Source: Kalaharituber pfeilii (Eukaryota > Ascomycota > Pezizomycetes > Pezizales > Pezizaceae). From it: DNA of 61,941 bases. The notes under the pieces were generated by a model, which worked only from the letters and a program-made list of their open reading frames with translations, made no database searches and was not told the DNA's origin. Both the position numbers and the translations under genes were made by a program. Shown in pieces: positions 50,829 to 61,941 of the stretch. Position 1 is the first letter of the stretch. Each line of letters starts with the position of its first letter. The stretch is from contig WHUZ01000161.1 in assembly GCA_015179045.1 (NCBI GenBank), positions 1 through 61,941 of the forward strand, given 5' to 3'.

Positions 50829-51307
50829 TGTCACGACCCGATGCCTGCATCGCCGCACTCAGGGTAACGGTTACCGGCTACCGACCGGCTACCGCTCGAT
50901 CGCTGAACTTCCATGATAAGCCGGCTGCCGAACCACCAAGAGAGGCCGGTTACTGATCGTCCGCTAGATGTGAAAAGTCTGCTTTCGCCGCGCGTCCTTG
51001 TTGCGCGTCCTTGTTGTGAAAATTCTGTGTTTCGCCGCCATGTCTTTGCTTCTTGGCCACAGGGCCCACCATGTATATAAGGGCCCAATATGGCCGCCTT
51101 GTAGATAGTTCTTTCCTTCCTCATCTGTTGTCTTGTCAATCAACGATCCGCCTGGCCTGAGTCCATGACACCTCCGAACTCCTGAACTGTGACACCTCTG
51201 AACTCCTGAACCGTGACACCTCTGAACTCCTGAACCTTGACACCTCCGAAATCGCTAGAATCCGCTAGAACGTATCCCTTGGTCGTCTAGACAGCCCGCT
51301 TGTGATA
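50829..51307 (+). mobile_element. Solo LTR-6 with TSD CATAC
   Basis: 479 bp from TGTCACGACCCGATGCC to CGCTTGTGATA, flanked by perfect CATAC (50824-50828, 51308-51312). The TATA-like GTATATAAGGG is at about 51072. Three CTGAACTCCTGAACYGTGACACC-type repeats lie at the end. Confidence 0.9.
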
Positions 51308-51723
51308 CATACTATGATGGTTGCTAGATTGAGATAATTTGTTATTCAATACTTAACTTATCTCGCCAATTCCCTGAGTATTAAGTATTAAAGCCATAGA
51401 AAGTAAAACCTTACCTGAGCTAAGAGCCAAAGAGCAAGAGCTACGAGCCAGAGCCAGAGCCAAGAGCAATATGGAAGGCCATGTAAGATGGCAAAATATT
51501 GATAGTAGGCGACACTATGTAATCCTAGCATGCCAAGTAATGGGTGGCGCTTGTGTAATGCATCTGAGGCAGGAGCAAGGATAAAGTAACGTATCGGATC
51601 CCTGGCTGACATCCTGGTCGGAAGGGTCATATAGCACAATGCATGAGATAATCCACGACGGCCAGGGTGGGAGCAGACTCATATAGCAGCAACCTGAAGA
51701 AGTTGCCCTAAGAGAGGAGGTAC
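51308..51723 (+). other. Spacer ending in a putative polypurine tract
   Basis: The first 75 bp match the dispersed sequence at 14780 and 54840 (TTGCTAGATTGAGATAAT). AGAGCCAAGAGC short repeats lie at 51420-51470. AAGAGAGGAGG (51710-51720) lies right before an LTR-2 start, as a polypurine tract does. No coding frame. Confidence 0.45.
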
Positions 51724-52704
51724 TGTTATGGGTTCACTGTGACCGTAGTATGCACGGCCGGTAAAGTACGTGAAAAGCGAAAAATGCAAAGGCATACAAA
51801 ATATGTATATGCGACGTAAGCGATATGTGACAGTTGTTACGGCTAAGGTGGAAACTTGCCTACCACTGTGGCAAGGGGCAAGGGTTCCACTACTAATTAG
51901 CTGCCACGGCTAAAGGTGAAGACTTACCCGCCAAGGGGAAAACGCTGACCCTGTAATCGAACATAAGACCAACGCTGATTGACCGGACTGATCACCCGTT
52001 AGGCTTGGCTGTTGATTCTCGCATCGTTTAGATAGGGCAGTACTACGGAAGGGTGTGTCATCCGGAATGCAGCTTGATGCATACACTCGAATTACGGAAG
52101 CTTTATTTATATACGCACATGCATTAGTACATTCGTTATCTTTGTCCCGTACTATTTTTGCATGTTTTCGTTACGTATGCCTATTACCACGGTATTGGCA
52201 TTGATAAGGAATCGCCGCGGGGCCAGCCAATTATTCATTTGTTGACTACTCATGTATGGCTGCGCTGAAGTCTATATAAGCACCGGCTGGCGATAGCATA
52301 GTTAGAAGAATCAAGACACAAGCGGTGTCCTAAGTCCTCTATAACTCTGAACCTATCGTTCCATCATTACGCCCGTGAATCGCTCCGCTCCGCTGCGTGC
52401 CCCCCGCCGAGTAGCTGCCCTTCCGGTCCGCCGTATACACCTCCGTAGCCATTCCGACCCGCCGTATTCACACTTCCGGGACGACGCCGGCACCGCCGTT
52501 TTCCCCACCGTAGCCGTAACATCCGGTCCCTTCCAGCGCCCACCGGAGCCGAGCACCTCACGCCCGTAACAACAGTCAGAAAGGCGCTGCAGTTGCATAA
52601 TGAGTACTATATGAGCTACACAGAGGACTAGCGAGTATCGCTAGTCAAGTGTCTTTTTGACCTGGTAGATGGTAACTTTCTGTATTTACCACCTCCATAA
52701 TACA
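51724..52704 (+). mobile_element. LTR-2 split by LTR-1
   Basis: TGTTATGGGTTCACTGTGAC to GCGATATGTGACAGT, then after the LTR-1 ACAGTCAGAAAGGCGC to CTCCATAATACA. No TSD. With the purine tract at its left it may be a 3' LTR. Confidence 0.7.
51835..52571 (-). mobile_element. Solo LTR-1 with TSD ACAGT
   Basis: 737 bp, TGTTACGGCTAAGG to CACGCCCGTAACA, flanked by perfect ACAGT (51830-51834, 52572-52576). A GC-rich copy, the reference for RIP comparison with 9068-9795. U3 has two 33-bp-type units. Confidence 0.95.
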
Positions 52705-52785
52705 ATTGACTGCTCTGAAGACATTGAACATATGGTATATTGAGCCTATTGAGCATTATTGAATAGCACGAGCCAAGGCAGCTCA

Positions 52786-54630
52786 AGCTCGACTGATCTT
52801 AAAAGCTGTATAATTTTGCAGGCTGGACCAGGAAAGGTTGAGGGTGAAGGTGAAGAATATCATTAAGAGGGTAGCAGAGAGAGGAGGGGTCCTATTAAAA
52901 CTAGCGAAGCATGAGGACATTATCTTCAGGAAGGGGAAGAGGAGGAGGAAAGAGGTGGAGAGGGTAAAGTAGCTGGGAGTAATCTTTGACTCGACTCTAG
53001 ACTTTGACTTCTATTGGAAGGCAAGGGTAGAGAAGGCAAGGAAACTCACAGGGGCGATGATGGGGCTAGGCATAGGGTAGTGGGAGATGAGTTCGAGAAG
53101 CTGACACCAGCTATACACGGGGATGATAAGAGCAGTCATGATGTGGGAGGTAGAGATTGGGTGGAGGGGACAGAAGGAGTGCAGAAAAGAGATGGAGAGG
53201 ATTTAGTATCAGATACTGAAAAAGGCCACAGGAGCAGTCTACGGAGCAGTAAGACAGAAAGTAAACTGGATTACTAGAGTAGAGTATGGGGAGACAGCCC
53301 TCGACGCGATGCAGGCGAGGTTTGTGGCAAGAAGTATGGGGGATCTGAGCGGGTACGGGAACATGTGGTCCGCAGATTTCCGAGGGGAAGGGGAGGAGGA
53401 GAAGAGAGGAAGAGACTGGAAAGATTGAGGGGTGGGGTGGGCGATGCAGAAAGGGGACAGTTTTGAGTCAGTGGTGGAAAGAATACAAAGCTAAGTGAGT
53501 TTCGTAATGCCAGAAAGGGTGGACGAAATCTTATAGGGAGGGGAGTACACGCGAGTAGAAGTAGCGGAAGTAGAGCTGGAGAGGTACAAAGGAGGAGGCA
53601 GGGAGGAGTGGAAGGCCTCTATCTTTTGAGCAACGTAAGGAGGAGGTGTAGTATATACAAACAGGAGTATGATTGAGAAGGGGAGAGTGGGGGGAGGCTA
53701 TTGGAAGTGGGACAGGGGAGAGGGAGAAGAGATAGAGACGGGAGTGACGGTGTGGGATGGGGGAGTGAAGAGGATGAGAAAGGGGATAGAAAAAGCGGTA
53801 GTGGCATCAGTGAACCTGGTCATTCTAACCGACTCACAGGTAGCAATTACAGTAGTGAGGAAGGCGGGAAGGATAGGCAAAGCACAGACCGAAGACCTGA
53901 AGAGAGTGATGGAGATGATCATAAAGAGGAAGAAGAAAGGGGGGGACATTAAGTTGATGTGGGTGAAGGCACACATTGGTATTGCTGGCAATGAGATGGC
54001 AGACGTCGAAGCAAAAAAGGTGGCAGACAGGATAGGGAAGTCAGTAGTGACAGAAGGAAGTTTACACCAAAAGTGAAAAAGACTGCGTGCAGTGGAGAGG
54101 AAGGAAGTAGGGTATGGAGAGGGCTTGGTGATAAGGTAGGGCAGAGGAGCAGCTACTATCTTCACCAGGTTGAGGATGGGTAAGGGGATGAGAAAGGAGT
54201 GGGAGATCAAAATAAGAAAGGTAGAGGAGGGAAGTAGGTGTAAGTATGGCCAGAGATAGACAGCAGACCACCTAGCATTTAGGTGTAATAAGGTAGACTA
54301 CCTAGAAGAGTAGGAGAAGTGGGAAGATGTAGATGAAAAGAAGTGGGTAGAGAAGTAAGAGAATGAAGAGGCGGTAAATGTACTGGAGAAGTTTTTTAAG
54401 TCTCTGAAGGTGTGAGAGGAGGGGGTGAACCTTTTATTTGTATAAAGGTGGTGGTAGAAGCATAATGTAATTATCTCAATTGTCTCGAGGAGGTGAGGTG
54501 GGGGGAGGTTGAGAGTTTTGTTTATAGAGGAGACTGTGAAGGAAGTAGCTAGAAAAGCCTGCCTTCAGGCTTTGAGGGTTTAGACCCAGGAGTTCTGCCA
54601 TGGTAAAGAGCTGTATATGGGATCATGTAA

Positions 54631-54650
<20 letters not shown>
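52786..54650 (+). mobile_element. LINE-B 3' end, 1.9 kb
   Basis: RT thumb, RNase H and finger remnants are followed by a 3' UTR (CTTCAGGCTTTGAGGGTTTA, GGGATCATGTAAC) and poly(A) at 54630-54661. Possible TSD: AGCCAAGGCA (about 52772) and AGCCTAAGCA (54662). Confidence 0.8.
52820..54420 (+). pseudogene. LINE-B pol (RT thumb, RNase H, finger), decayed
   Basis: Frame pieces in order: LRVKVKNIIKRVAERGGVLL and LGVIFDSTLDFDFYWKARVE (end of the RT domain), VYGAVRQKVNWITRVEYGET and ALDAMQARFVARSMGDLSGY (connection), LVILTDSQVAITVVRKAGRI (RNase H Asp), KLMWVKAHIGIAGNEMADVE (last RNase H motif), then a degenerate CKYGQ..TADHLAFRC finger. The longest open piece is 53669-54076. Stops such as TAG near 52970 and 53080 and some frame changes break it. 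It would have copied element RNA at the target. It is the longest LINE-B copy here but lacks the endonuclease and most of the RT. Confidence 0.75.
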
Positions 54651-54654
<4 letters not shown>

Positions 54655-54662
<8 letters not shown>

Positions 54663-54960
54663 CCTAAGCAACTAACAACTAAAGCCCCTATATTTTATTA
54701 TTACTAGTGTCCCTAATAGCTGGAGTAGCCTAAGTAACTACTAACTGGAGCCTCTTTATTTTATCCTTACTTATGTACCACTATGGTGAGATTTGCCATA
54801 ATATAAACTTTATCTCAATTCAGTAATGTCCTAAGAGGGTACTATATACATACTGTGATATTGCCAAATTGAGATAATTATCTACTGTAAGGGCACTAGA
54901 TATATTTAGCCAATTGTGTATATATTAAGTATATTAAGCATATGCATTTGAAAAAGAACT
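54655..54960. repeat. Dispersed sequence shared with 14.6-14.9 kb
   Basis: CTAAGTAACTACTAACTGGAG to CTGTGATATTGCCAAATTG; many C-to-T and G-to-A changes relative to 14641-14900. Confidence 0.75.
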
Positions 54961-55199
54961 CAATTATATCCCTTTAGAGTGTTCAAACTCTTCAGCCTAG
55001 GATTAAGATTTAGTTACTTTTATATATTTAGGGGACACATTGGGTACCAACGAGAGGTAATGGTTTATAACAGATATATATATAAGGATAGGGTTTGCTA
55101 CTTAATCAGATTTGCCTATGTTACTAGCACATAGTAACAACTAATGAACTGGCTTATTATCTGAATCTGGTTGCTGGCATAGTATAAAGTCACATCTAA

Positions 55200-57410
55200 C
55201 TTCGTACCTGTGAGATTGCTGACACAGGCGCATCCACTGGCACCTAAACTGCTCATCAACTGGCTCCTGAATCTCACGCTTGCGAGGTTGCCTACATCAA
55301 GGCACATTGACAGCTCATTATTCTATAGGTACTTAAACCTCACGCTCGTGAGATTGCTGACACACAGGTGCATCGACTGGCACCTAAACTGCTCATCAAC
55401 TGGTCCTTGAATCTCATGCCCGCGAGGTTGCCCACATGAAGGTATATCGAAAGCTTATAAATCTATAGGCACCTGAATCTCATGCCCGTGAGGTTGCCCG
55501 CACGAAGGCATATCGAAAGCTCATTAATTTATAGGTACCTGAACCTCGTGCCCGTGAGATTGCTAACACACAGCCGCATCAACTAGCACCTAAACTACTC
55601 ATCAACTGGCTCCTAAATCTCACGCCCATGAGGTTGCCCACACGAAGGCACATTGACAACTCATCAATCTATAGGCATCTGAACCTGGCATCCGCGAGAT
55701 TGCTGATATACAGGCGCATCGACTGGCACCTGAACTGCTTATTGACTGACTCTTGAGTCTCGCACCTGCAAGGTTGCCCGCACGAAGGCACATTGACAGC
55801 TCAGCAATCTATAGGTACCTGAACCTCGCACCTGCGAAATTGCTGACATACAGGTGCATCAACTGGTGCCTGAACTGCTCATCAACTGGTCCCTGAATCT
55901 CGCGCCCGCGAGATTGCCCATATGAAGGCACATCGACAGCTCATTAATTTATAGGCACCTGAACCTTGTGCCCGCGAGATTGCTGATACACATACGCATC
56001 GACTGGCATCTGAACTGCTCATCAACTGGCTCCTAAATCTCGTGTCGGTGAGGTTGCCTGCACGAAGGCATATCGACAGCTTATCAATCTATAGACACCT
56101 GAACCTTGCACCCATGAGATTGCTGACATATAGGCATATCAACTGGCACCTGAACTACTCATCCACTGGCTCCTGAATCTCGCGCCTGTGAGATTGCCTG
56201 CACGAAGGCACATTGACAGCTCATCAATTTATAGGCACCTGAATCTCACGCCTACGAGATTGCCCGCACAAAGGCACATCGACAGCTCTTCATTCTATAG
56301 GCATCTGAACCTTACACCTGCGAGATTGCTGATACACAAGTGCATCGACTGGTATCTGAACTACTCATCGACTAGCCCCTGAATCTCGCGCCCACGAGGT
56401 TGCTCGTACAAAGGCACATCGATAGCTCATTATTCTATAGGCACCTGAACCTTGTGCCCCCAAGATTGCTGACACATAGGTACATCGACTAGCACCTGAA
56501 CTGCTCATCGACTGGCCTCTGAATCTTACGCCTACGAGGTTACCTGCATAAAGGCATATCGACAGCTCATCAATCTATAGGCAGCTGAACCTCGCACCTA
56601 CGAGATTGCTGACATACAGGTGCATTGACTGGCACCTGAACTGCTTATCGACTGGCTCCTGAATCTCGCGCCCGTGAGGTTGCTTATATAAAGGTACATC
56701 GATAGCTCATTAATCTATAGGTAGCTGAACCTCGCACTTACGAGATTGCTGACATGCAGGCATATCGACTGGTACCTGAACTGCTCATCGACTGGCCCCT
56801 AAATCTCGCGCCTACAAGGTTGCCCACACAAAGGCACATCGACAGCTCATCGATCTATAGGCAGCTGAACCTCGCGCGCGCGAGATTGCTGACACGCAGG
56901 CATATCGACGGGCGCCTGAATTGCTCATTGACTGGCTCCTGAATCTCGCGCCCATGAGGTTACCTACATGAAGGCATATCGACAGCTTATCAATCTATAG
57001 GTACCTAAATTCCATGCCCGTGAGATTGCTAATATGTAGGCGCATTGACTGGCACCTGAACTGCTCATGGACTGGCCCCTGAATCTCGCGCCTGTGAGGT
57101 TGCCCACAGGAAGGCATATCGACAGCTCATCGATCTATAGGCATCTGAACCTCGTGCCCGCGAGATTGCTGACATACAGGCACATGAACTGGCACCTGAA
57201 CTGCTCATCAACTGGCCCCTGAATCTTATACTCACGAGGTTGCCTACACAAAGGTACATCGACAGCTCATCAATCTATAGGTAGCTGAACCTCGTGCCCG
57301 CGAGATTGCTGATACACATGCACATTGACTGGTGCCTGAACTACTCATTAACTGGCTCCTGAATCTCGCATCTACGAGGTTGCCCATACGAAGGTATATT
57401 AACAGCTCAA
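55200..57410. repeat. 139-bp dimeric satellite
   Basis: About 16 copies of a dimer of two related monomers of roughly 70 bp. One has CGACAGCTCATCAATCTATAGG, the other CGACTGGCACCTGAACTGCT; each has a CTCGCGCCCGCGAG-type core. Successive dimers are about 139 bp apart (for example 55311 and 55450). A single-monomer step (67 bp) occurs at 55450-55517. Confidence 0.85.
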
Positions 57411-58540
57411 GGCATTAATAGTTAGTAAGAGCTAACTTAGTATTGGAGTCCTAATCTCGCGCATGCCAGCCTCTTGGTTAGGGATATAATGTCATACTCA
57501 GTGTATTCATGTTCGAGCCTACATAAATCCAATACCTAGGGTGGTCATCAATTATCTATGGTAAGGTAAGTAGAACATTCATACATTTTCTATGTCTTGG
57601 CAACAATACCCATTGGCTATATTCTGCCCTAAAGTATATGGCAAGGTACGTTATTACCATATATTTCTGAAAAATTTACGGCATGAAATAGTCCTGTACT
57701 TTTTGGAAAACTACATACCTTACCGTAGATTTGCTCCAAACTGCACCTACTCAATGCAACCCCACACCAAACTGCATCACATGGTACCAAATGGAGGCTC
57801 TTTGCATCTGAAAAATAGCAAGAAATACTGAATCTAGATATTTATTAATCAAATTTGATAGAATATTTGAGTCTTGTTTTCCAGCAGAGTTTTTGCTATG
57901 GTTGAAATATCAGTTAGCTGCAATATTATCACTCCTATCTATAAGTTCCTGAAGCTCCTCTAAGTCCTCCTCTTCTTCCTCTGAACTATACTCTGAGTCA
58001 AACTCTGGGTCTAAATCATACTCCATTGCTATCATCCAAACATTGATTTCAGTATCTATTTTCTTCTGTATTGATGCTTTTTGGCTCATACGAGGTATTG
58101 CGATTCTGTGATTATATTGATATGCGGAGTAGGAGTGAATAAGACTATAATTATAGAGTGTAAGCCTTAGCTTTTTTGCGTTTTGGACTGGTCATCAATT
58201 GCTAGTCGCAAATGGCTAGACATACAGGGATATGAAATATACGGATGTTCCGTCTTACTATACTGTAGATAATTGATTACTACCGCTACTACAGTTGCAG
58301 TTGTTCTCGAGAACAACACTGGTTATGAGACTAGTACTTTATTCAAACTTTAGGAATTTCATCCATACATAGAGATAGTACAATCCATATTCAAAGCACC
58401 AATTGTCTGGTATCTAGCATAAGTTGGCACGGCGTGAAGTAACACATACCTCCATCATGGGACTATATAATTGGTAGACATTCTGATGGGAGTCTTTCAA
58501 AGTACAAATCCCGTTAGCATTATGCAAATACTAGGTAGTT
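57411..58540. other. Non-array stretch with inverted ends
   Basis: It is absent from the compact copy. CATCAATTATCTATGGTAAG (57545) and its approximate complement (GTAGATAATTGATTAC, 58265) could be ends of an inserted element. It contains an 18-bp palindrome, GTTGTTCTCGAGAACAAC (58300-58317). No frame is convincing. Confidence 0.35.
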
Positions 58541-58712
58541 TTACAGTCAATTGCCATCGAGTTCGAGGTTGAGTTCACGTATGCCAACTCACCAAGAGTT
58601 CGCGTATACCAACTGAGCTGGTGCTGGGTCCTCCAATGAGTTCGCGTATACCAACTCAGTTGGCACTGAGCCCTCCAGTAAGTTAGCGTACACCAACTGA
58701 GCTGGCGCTGGT

Positions 58713-59409
58713 AACTGAACATCGACCCTGAATTCCAGATTCACACTTAGAATAAGGAGGGCTTCGTCACATAGGAAAAACAAGAAAGAGCTTCTAAAGG
58801 AATAAAGAAGATCTATACCATTAGGTCCATACTGTTGGGTCCAATAAGACTGATTGATTAAAGAGATGCAGAATCAAATAGGATTATATATATAATAAAC
58901 ATTATATGACGTGACTACAGAACCATGACTAGATAGGCAGGTGTAACATATCAGGCAGATGCGGAAGTAACAGAATGCATGGCTTGCAATTAAGTGCTAT
59001 GGCATGAAGTTGGTACTGTGGTATTATTGCATGATTCAGACACATAATAGCAATGGAGTGTAGATCATGTATATGTTAAATGAAAGAACAGAACAGCAAC
59101 CAATAAACATACGAAACAGTAGTTAGAGGAAACATATCCATTAGTAACAGTAACAGAATGAACGTATCTATTAGTAACAGTAACAGGAAGAAACGTATCT
59201 ATTAGTAACAGTAATAGAAAAAACATATCTATTAGTAACAGCAATATACAGGTAGTGGATGTTGATAGACAGCTCAACACGGGTAGCAAATGTCATGTTT
59301 TGATAGCTGGGTCCTTTAGTGAGTTTGTGTATGCCAACTTAGCTGGCACTGAGCCCTCCAGTGAGTTCGTATATGCTAACTCAACTGACACTAAGCCCTC
59401 CAGTGAGTT
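58713..59409. repeat. Spacer with 30-bp repeat (ATTAGTAACAGTAACAG)
   Basis: Four to five units of AACGTATCTATTAGTAACAG plus TAACAGRAAG at 59100-59245. Three diverged 42-bp units follow at 59310-59405. The rest is unassigned. Confidence 0.6.
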
Positions 59410-59930
59410 TATACTGTGATATTGCCAAATTGAGATAATTATCTACTATAAGGGCACTAGATATATTTGGCCAATTGTATATATATCAAGTATAGTAAGC
59501 ATGCGCATCTAAAAAAGTACTCAATTTCTCCAACCTAGAGTGGAAATTCACTCTCTGACCATATATATAAGATATTGGGCATATTGAGTATCTTACATAT
59601 ATTTGCTACATGAATTAGATATTGAGAATATATTACTATATACATGAGATATTATGTATAATTATACATTGGACTATGTGAATGAGATATTAGGTATATT
59701 ACACATGTTGATTATATGCATAAGATATAGAATATGTTGAACGTATAGTATATAATGAGTGTATGTATAAGATGTTAGATACATTTAGTATGTTATGAGA
59801 TATCTGACATTTTTCATATAACTCTACTTGCAGCTATTTAGTATAGTAGGGTAGGTATCCAATAAAAATGACCCAATCTCTATATATGCTTACAAGCATG
59901 ATAACGACATTTTTGATATATTTACTATAT
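59410..59930. repeat. Dispersed sequence shared with 14.8-15.06 kb
   Basis: CTGTGATATTGCCAAATTGA to CACTCTCTGACCATATATA and ATGAGATATTGTGTATAAT-type repeats, an AT-richer version of 14770-15060. A decayed LINE-B tail (CATATAACTCTACTTGCAG) lies at about 59818. Confidence 0.65.
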
Positions 59931-60149
59931 GTAAAATGGTCTATCTTCTAGATGCGTAACAAGAGTATTAGTGACAAGGGTATTGGCTTCGAGAGTATTA
60001 ATGATGAGGGCATTAGCTTTGAGGACATTAGCAATGAGGGCATTAGTAACAAAGAAGCAATTTTTAATGTATTTAACATGCATATGCTACACATACCTAA
60101 TAAGAGGATTTTTGATACATTTCGCATGCATAAATAGTCTACTATACTA
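59931..60149. repeat. 58-bp monomers and GAGGGCATTAG repeat
   Basis: One 58-bp-type monomer and a short GAGGGCATTAGCWWTGAGG repeat (59985-60050). Confidence 0.6.
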
Positions 60150-60359
60150 GATAGAAAAATAAGTATTTGGACAGAGTATAATGCATATTATGTGCTATAC
60201 AGTATTTGAGCATATTTTCGTATAGACACCCTATTATGAAATTTGGACTGTCTTATAGCTATTACCAGCCAAGTATATGAAAATATACTAGTTTCTGCCA
60301 AATACTGCATGGCACATAAATATGCATTTGTCCCCTATCCAAATATTTATTTTTTTGTC
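60150..60359. mobile_element. MITE-1 copy 3, internally deleted
   Basis: GATAGAAAAATAAGTATTTG to AAATATTTATTTTTTTGTC, TA on both sides (60148-60149, 60360-60361). At 210 bp it is shorter than the 312-bp copy and carries transitions in both TIRs. Confidence 0.85.
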
Positions 60360-60361
60360 TA

Positions 60362-61085
60362 TGATAGTACAGTAAGTCAGTTCTTTAGCTAGGTGGAAAT
60401 TATATTGTGGGTCTTATGTCATGAGTAAGGGTATCAAAAATGCCTTTGAAGTGCATGTATGAAATAGACCACTTTGTATATGTTAAATATATTAAAAATT
60501 GGCTCCTCACGAATATAGAAACATCAGAAAAAAGGGAAGTTTGTATCCTTAGTACTATGAGTACTAGGGTATTAGAGTACTGGGGTGCTGCTATTGCACT
60601 ATGAAAGTATACTACTATTATGGTACTACTTCCTATACCAGATATATATCTCATTATGTTAAGAAACCATAGGTGACTATAGCTCCATGGTTTCTTAGCA
60701 TAGGTACTAATCAGTAAAAAAGAGGTTGCATTAGCAGCAGTATCATGATACACAGTTTGTACCCTGAGTACCCATATATTTGTAGCCTTCTGACTCTCTA
60801 GCTTGGTGCGCCCACTGTAGTCTATTATAAAAGATAGTTTATACCCTCAGTGTCTACAAGGCAAGTAATCCTGCTACCAGCATTGTGATATGCTCAACAT
60901 ACTCACAATGTCCCCATTGCACCCACAACACAAGTAATCCTGTCGCTGGCGTCGCAATATATTTAACGTAATTAAAATGTCCTCTATTGTATCTATAATG
61001 CAAGTAATTCTACTACTAGTATTATGATATACTTAATATACTCAATATATCCTCTATTATGCCTACAATGTAAGTAATTCTGCCA
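60362..61085. repeat. RIP-mutated fragment of the mosaic repeat
   Basis: It follows 35940-36680 of copy A (AGCTAGGTGGAAAT spacer, degenerate hairpin at about 60655-60702, 70-bp units at 60860-61085) with many C-to-T and G-to-A changes. Confidence 0.7.
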
Positions 61086-61088
61086 TCC

Positions 61089-61190
61089 AGTGTTTCCAAC
61101 GGGCCAGCCTGGCCTAATCTTTCAGGCCGGCCATGAGGTTGGCCTAGGCCTATCCAGGCTACTCTAGGCCATTCAGGCTAGTCCAGAACA
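61089..61190. mobile_element. Possible hAT-type transposon end
   Basis: It begins CAGTGTTTCCAACGGGCC and continues with GGCC-rich repeats (GGCCAGCCTGGCC, GGCCTAGGCC). hAT TIRs often start CAGTG, and such GGCC-rich subterminal repeats occur in fungal hAT elements. No transposase or partner end is proven, although CTGGACTA/CTGAACTA repeats at 61650-61700 might be the other side. Confidence 0.25.
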
Positions 61191-61740
61191 AAGAGTGAGA
61201 ATAATGTTGCTATATACATGAGAGAATAAAAGATAGTGAATAAATACACACGGTATCTGAAAAAATAATAGGTGGCGAAGTAAATACACCTAGAAAGAAT
61301 AGGAGATAGTGAAATAAACTTATGTGATATTTAACCTCAATTAGAGAGAAAAATAGACTGTGAAATAAATACACATAGAAAGAATAATAGTTATAAATAA
61401 ATGGACACGATATATGACCTAAATTTGAAAAAGTAATAGCTGGGCAAAATGAACATACACCAAAAGAATAATAGGTAGTAAATAAATATATGTGATATGT
61501 AACCTCAATTTGAAAGACTAATAGGTGGGCAAAATAAATACACATGGAAAGAATAATAGGTAGTGAGATAAATAGCTAGGTATATGACCACAGTCCCTAC
61601 GTATAGATATTTGTCAGAGTTTAAATACTAAAAAAAGTATACCTAAATGGTCTGGACTACTTGAACCGGTCTGGACTAGCCTGAACTATCTGAAACGGCT
61701 TGAATAGCATTAACTAATTAGTAACTACATTTTAGCCTTT
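61191..61740. repeat. About 85-bp AT-rich tandem repeat
   Basis: AAATACACATAGAAAGAATA recurs at about 61281, 61367, 61450 and 61535. Four to five imperfect units, then a short AT-rich tail. Confidence 0.7.
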
Positions 61741-61744
61741 AATC

Positions 61745-61941
61745 TTTTTTTTTTTTTTTTTTTTTTTTTTTATTTCCTTACTTGCATACTGCCCAATAGG
61801 CTATGGCGAGGTTTATATTTAAAATGAAAGAAAAAAAGTTAAGATCTCTACTCCTAACTATATATGGTACCTATGGACTCTTTACTATTATAGATAGTGT
61901 CCAATACAATCTCCTACTTCCGTCCTCTATCATAGCTCATA
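61745..61941 (-). mobile_element. LINE-A 3' end, cut by the window
   Basis: Poly(T), then ATTTCCTTACTTGCATACTG and CCAATAGGCTATGGCGAGG (tail complement) and the start of the 3' UTR complement. RIP-like changes are visible. The body lies beyond the window. Confidence 0.85.

Larger units (their letters stand above)
54961..58715. repeat. Double-minisatellite unit, expanded copy
   Basis: Same entry and exit as 12301-13480. It contains the 139-bp dimer array (55200-57410), an inserted unique stretch (57411-58540) and a short 42-bp array (58560-58712). Confidence 0.8.

Noticed and set aside
57592..57831. 79-codon frame starting MSWQQYPLAIFCPKVYG
   Set aside because: Short, no family resemblance, no conservation evidence, and it lies in a stretch of possible mobile origin.

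Overview
The window looks like repeat-packed, gene-poor nuclear DNA of a filamentous fungus, most likely a Pezizomycotina ascomycete. Three things point there. The one host-style gene has a fungal intron (GTAAGT donor, TACTAAC branch site, AG acceptor). The LINE remnants are of the Tad-like kind with a C-terminal RNase H. Copies of the same repeat differ almost only by C-to-T and G-to-A, the polarity left by repeat-induced point mutation (RIP). No rRNA gene, bacterial-style operon or CRISPR array is visible. The species cannot be named from this. Coordinates of elements come from reading ends and target-site duplications (TSDs) by eye.

Family names used here: LINE-A (3' tail ending GCGAGTAATGAAATAAAA), LINE-B (3' tail ending near GGGTCACGTGAATTAAAA), LTR-1 to LTR-8 (solo or partial LTRs), and MITE-1 (TA-flanked, TIR GACAGAAAAATAAGTATTTG). 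LINE-A exists in two forms. One has the end of a reverse-transcriptase polyprotein (RNase H plus Cys/His finger). The other encodes only an ORF1-like protein and shares with the first only about the last 55 bp.

Layout. 0-3.6 kb: MITE-1 with a 51-bp micro-MITE and an LTR inside it, an acidic-protein pseudogene with RIP-type stops, and a LINE-B end. 3.6-8.3 kb: an LTR-3 and a decayed Gypsy integrase region with its 3' LTR. 8.3-16 kb: solo LTRs (LTR-6, LTR-1 x3) in AT-rich DNA, plus a compact copy of a double-minisatellite unit. 16-20.3 kb: LTR-2, satellite monomers, 12-bp and 24-bp arrays, two TIR elements, MITE-1 and a tRNA-like sequence. 20.9-22.7 kb: the only gene of host type, a two-exon 2OG-Fe(II) oxygenase-like gene whose intron is filled by a 43-bp minisatellite. 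22.7-33.1 kb: nested LINE-A, LINE-B and LTR insertions, including two ORF1-only LINE-A copies and a four-level nest. 33.1-47.5 kb: two tandem copies of a 7-kb mosaic of minisatellites, LTR-2 and LTR-3. The copies share old insertions and differ by three LINE-A insertions. 47.5-49.6 kb: 52-bp arrays in opposite orientations within LTR-3 U3 sequence. 49.6-54.7 kb: LINE remnants, LTR-6, LTR-2 split by LTR-1, and a 1.9-kb LINE-B end. 54.7-61.9 kb: an expanded, RIP-mutated copy of the 12-15 kb unit, MITE-1, and a LINE-A end running off the window.

Most open frames are read-throughs of tandem repeats whose period is a multiple of three or whose units lack stops in several frames; they are not reported as genes. 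The most unusual items are the ORF1-only LINE-A lineage with a shared 3'-UTR hairpin, the minisatellite-filled intron, and the repeated growth of minisatellites inside LTR U3 regions.
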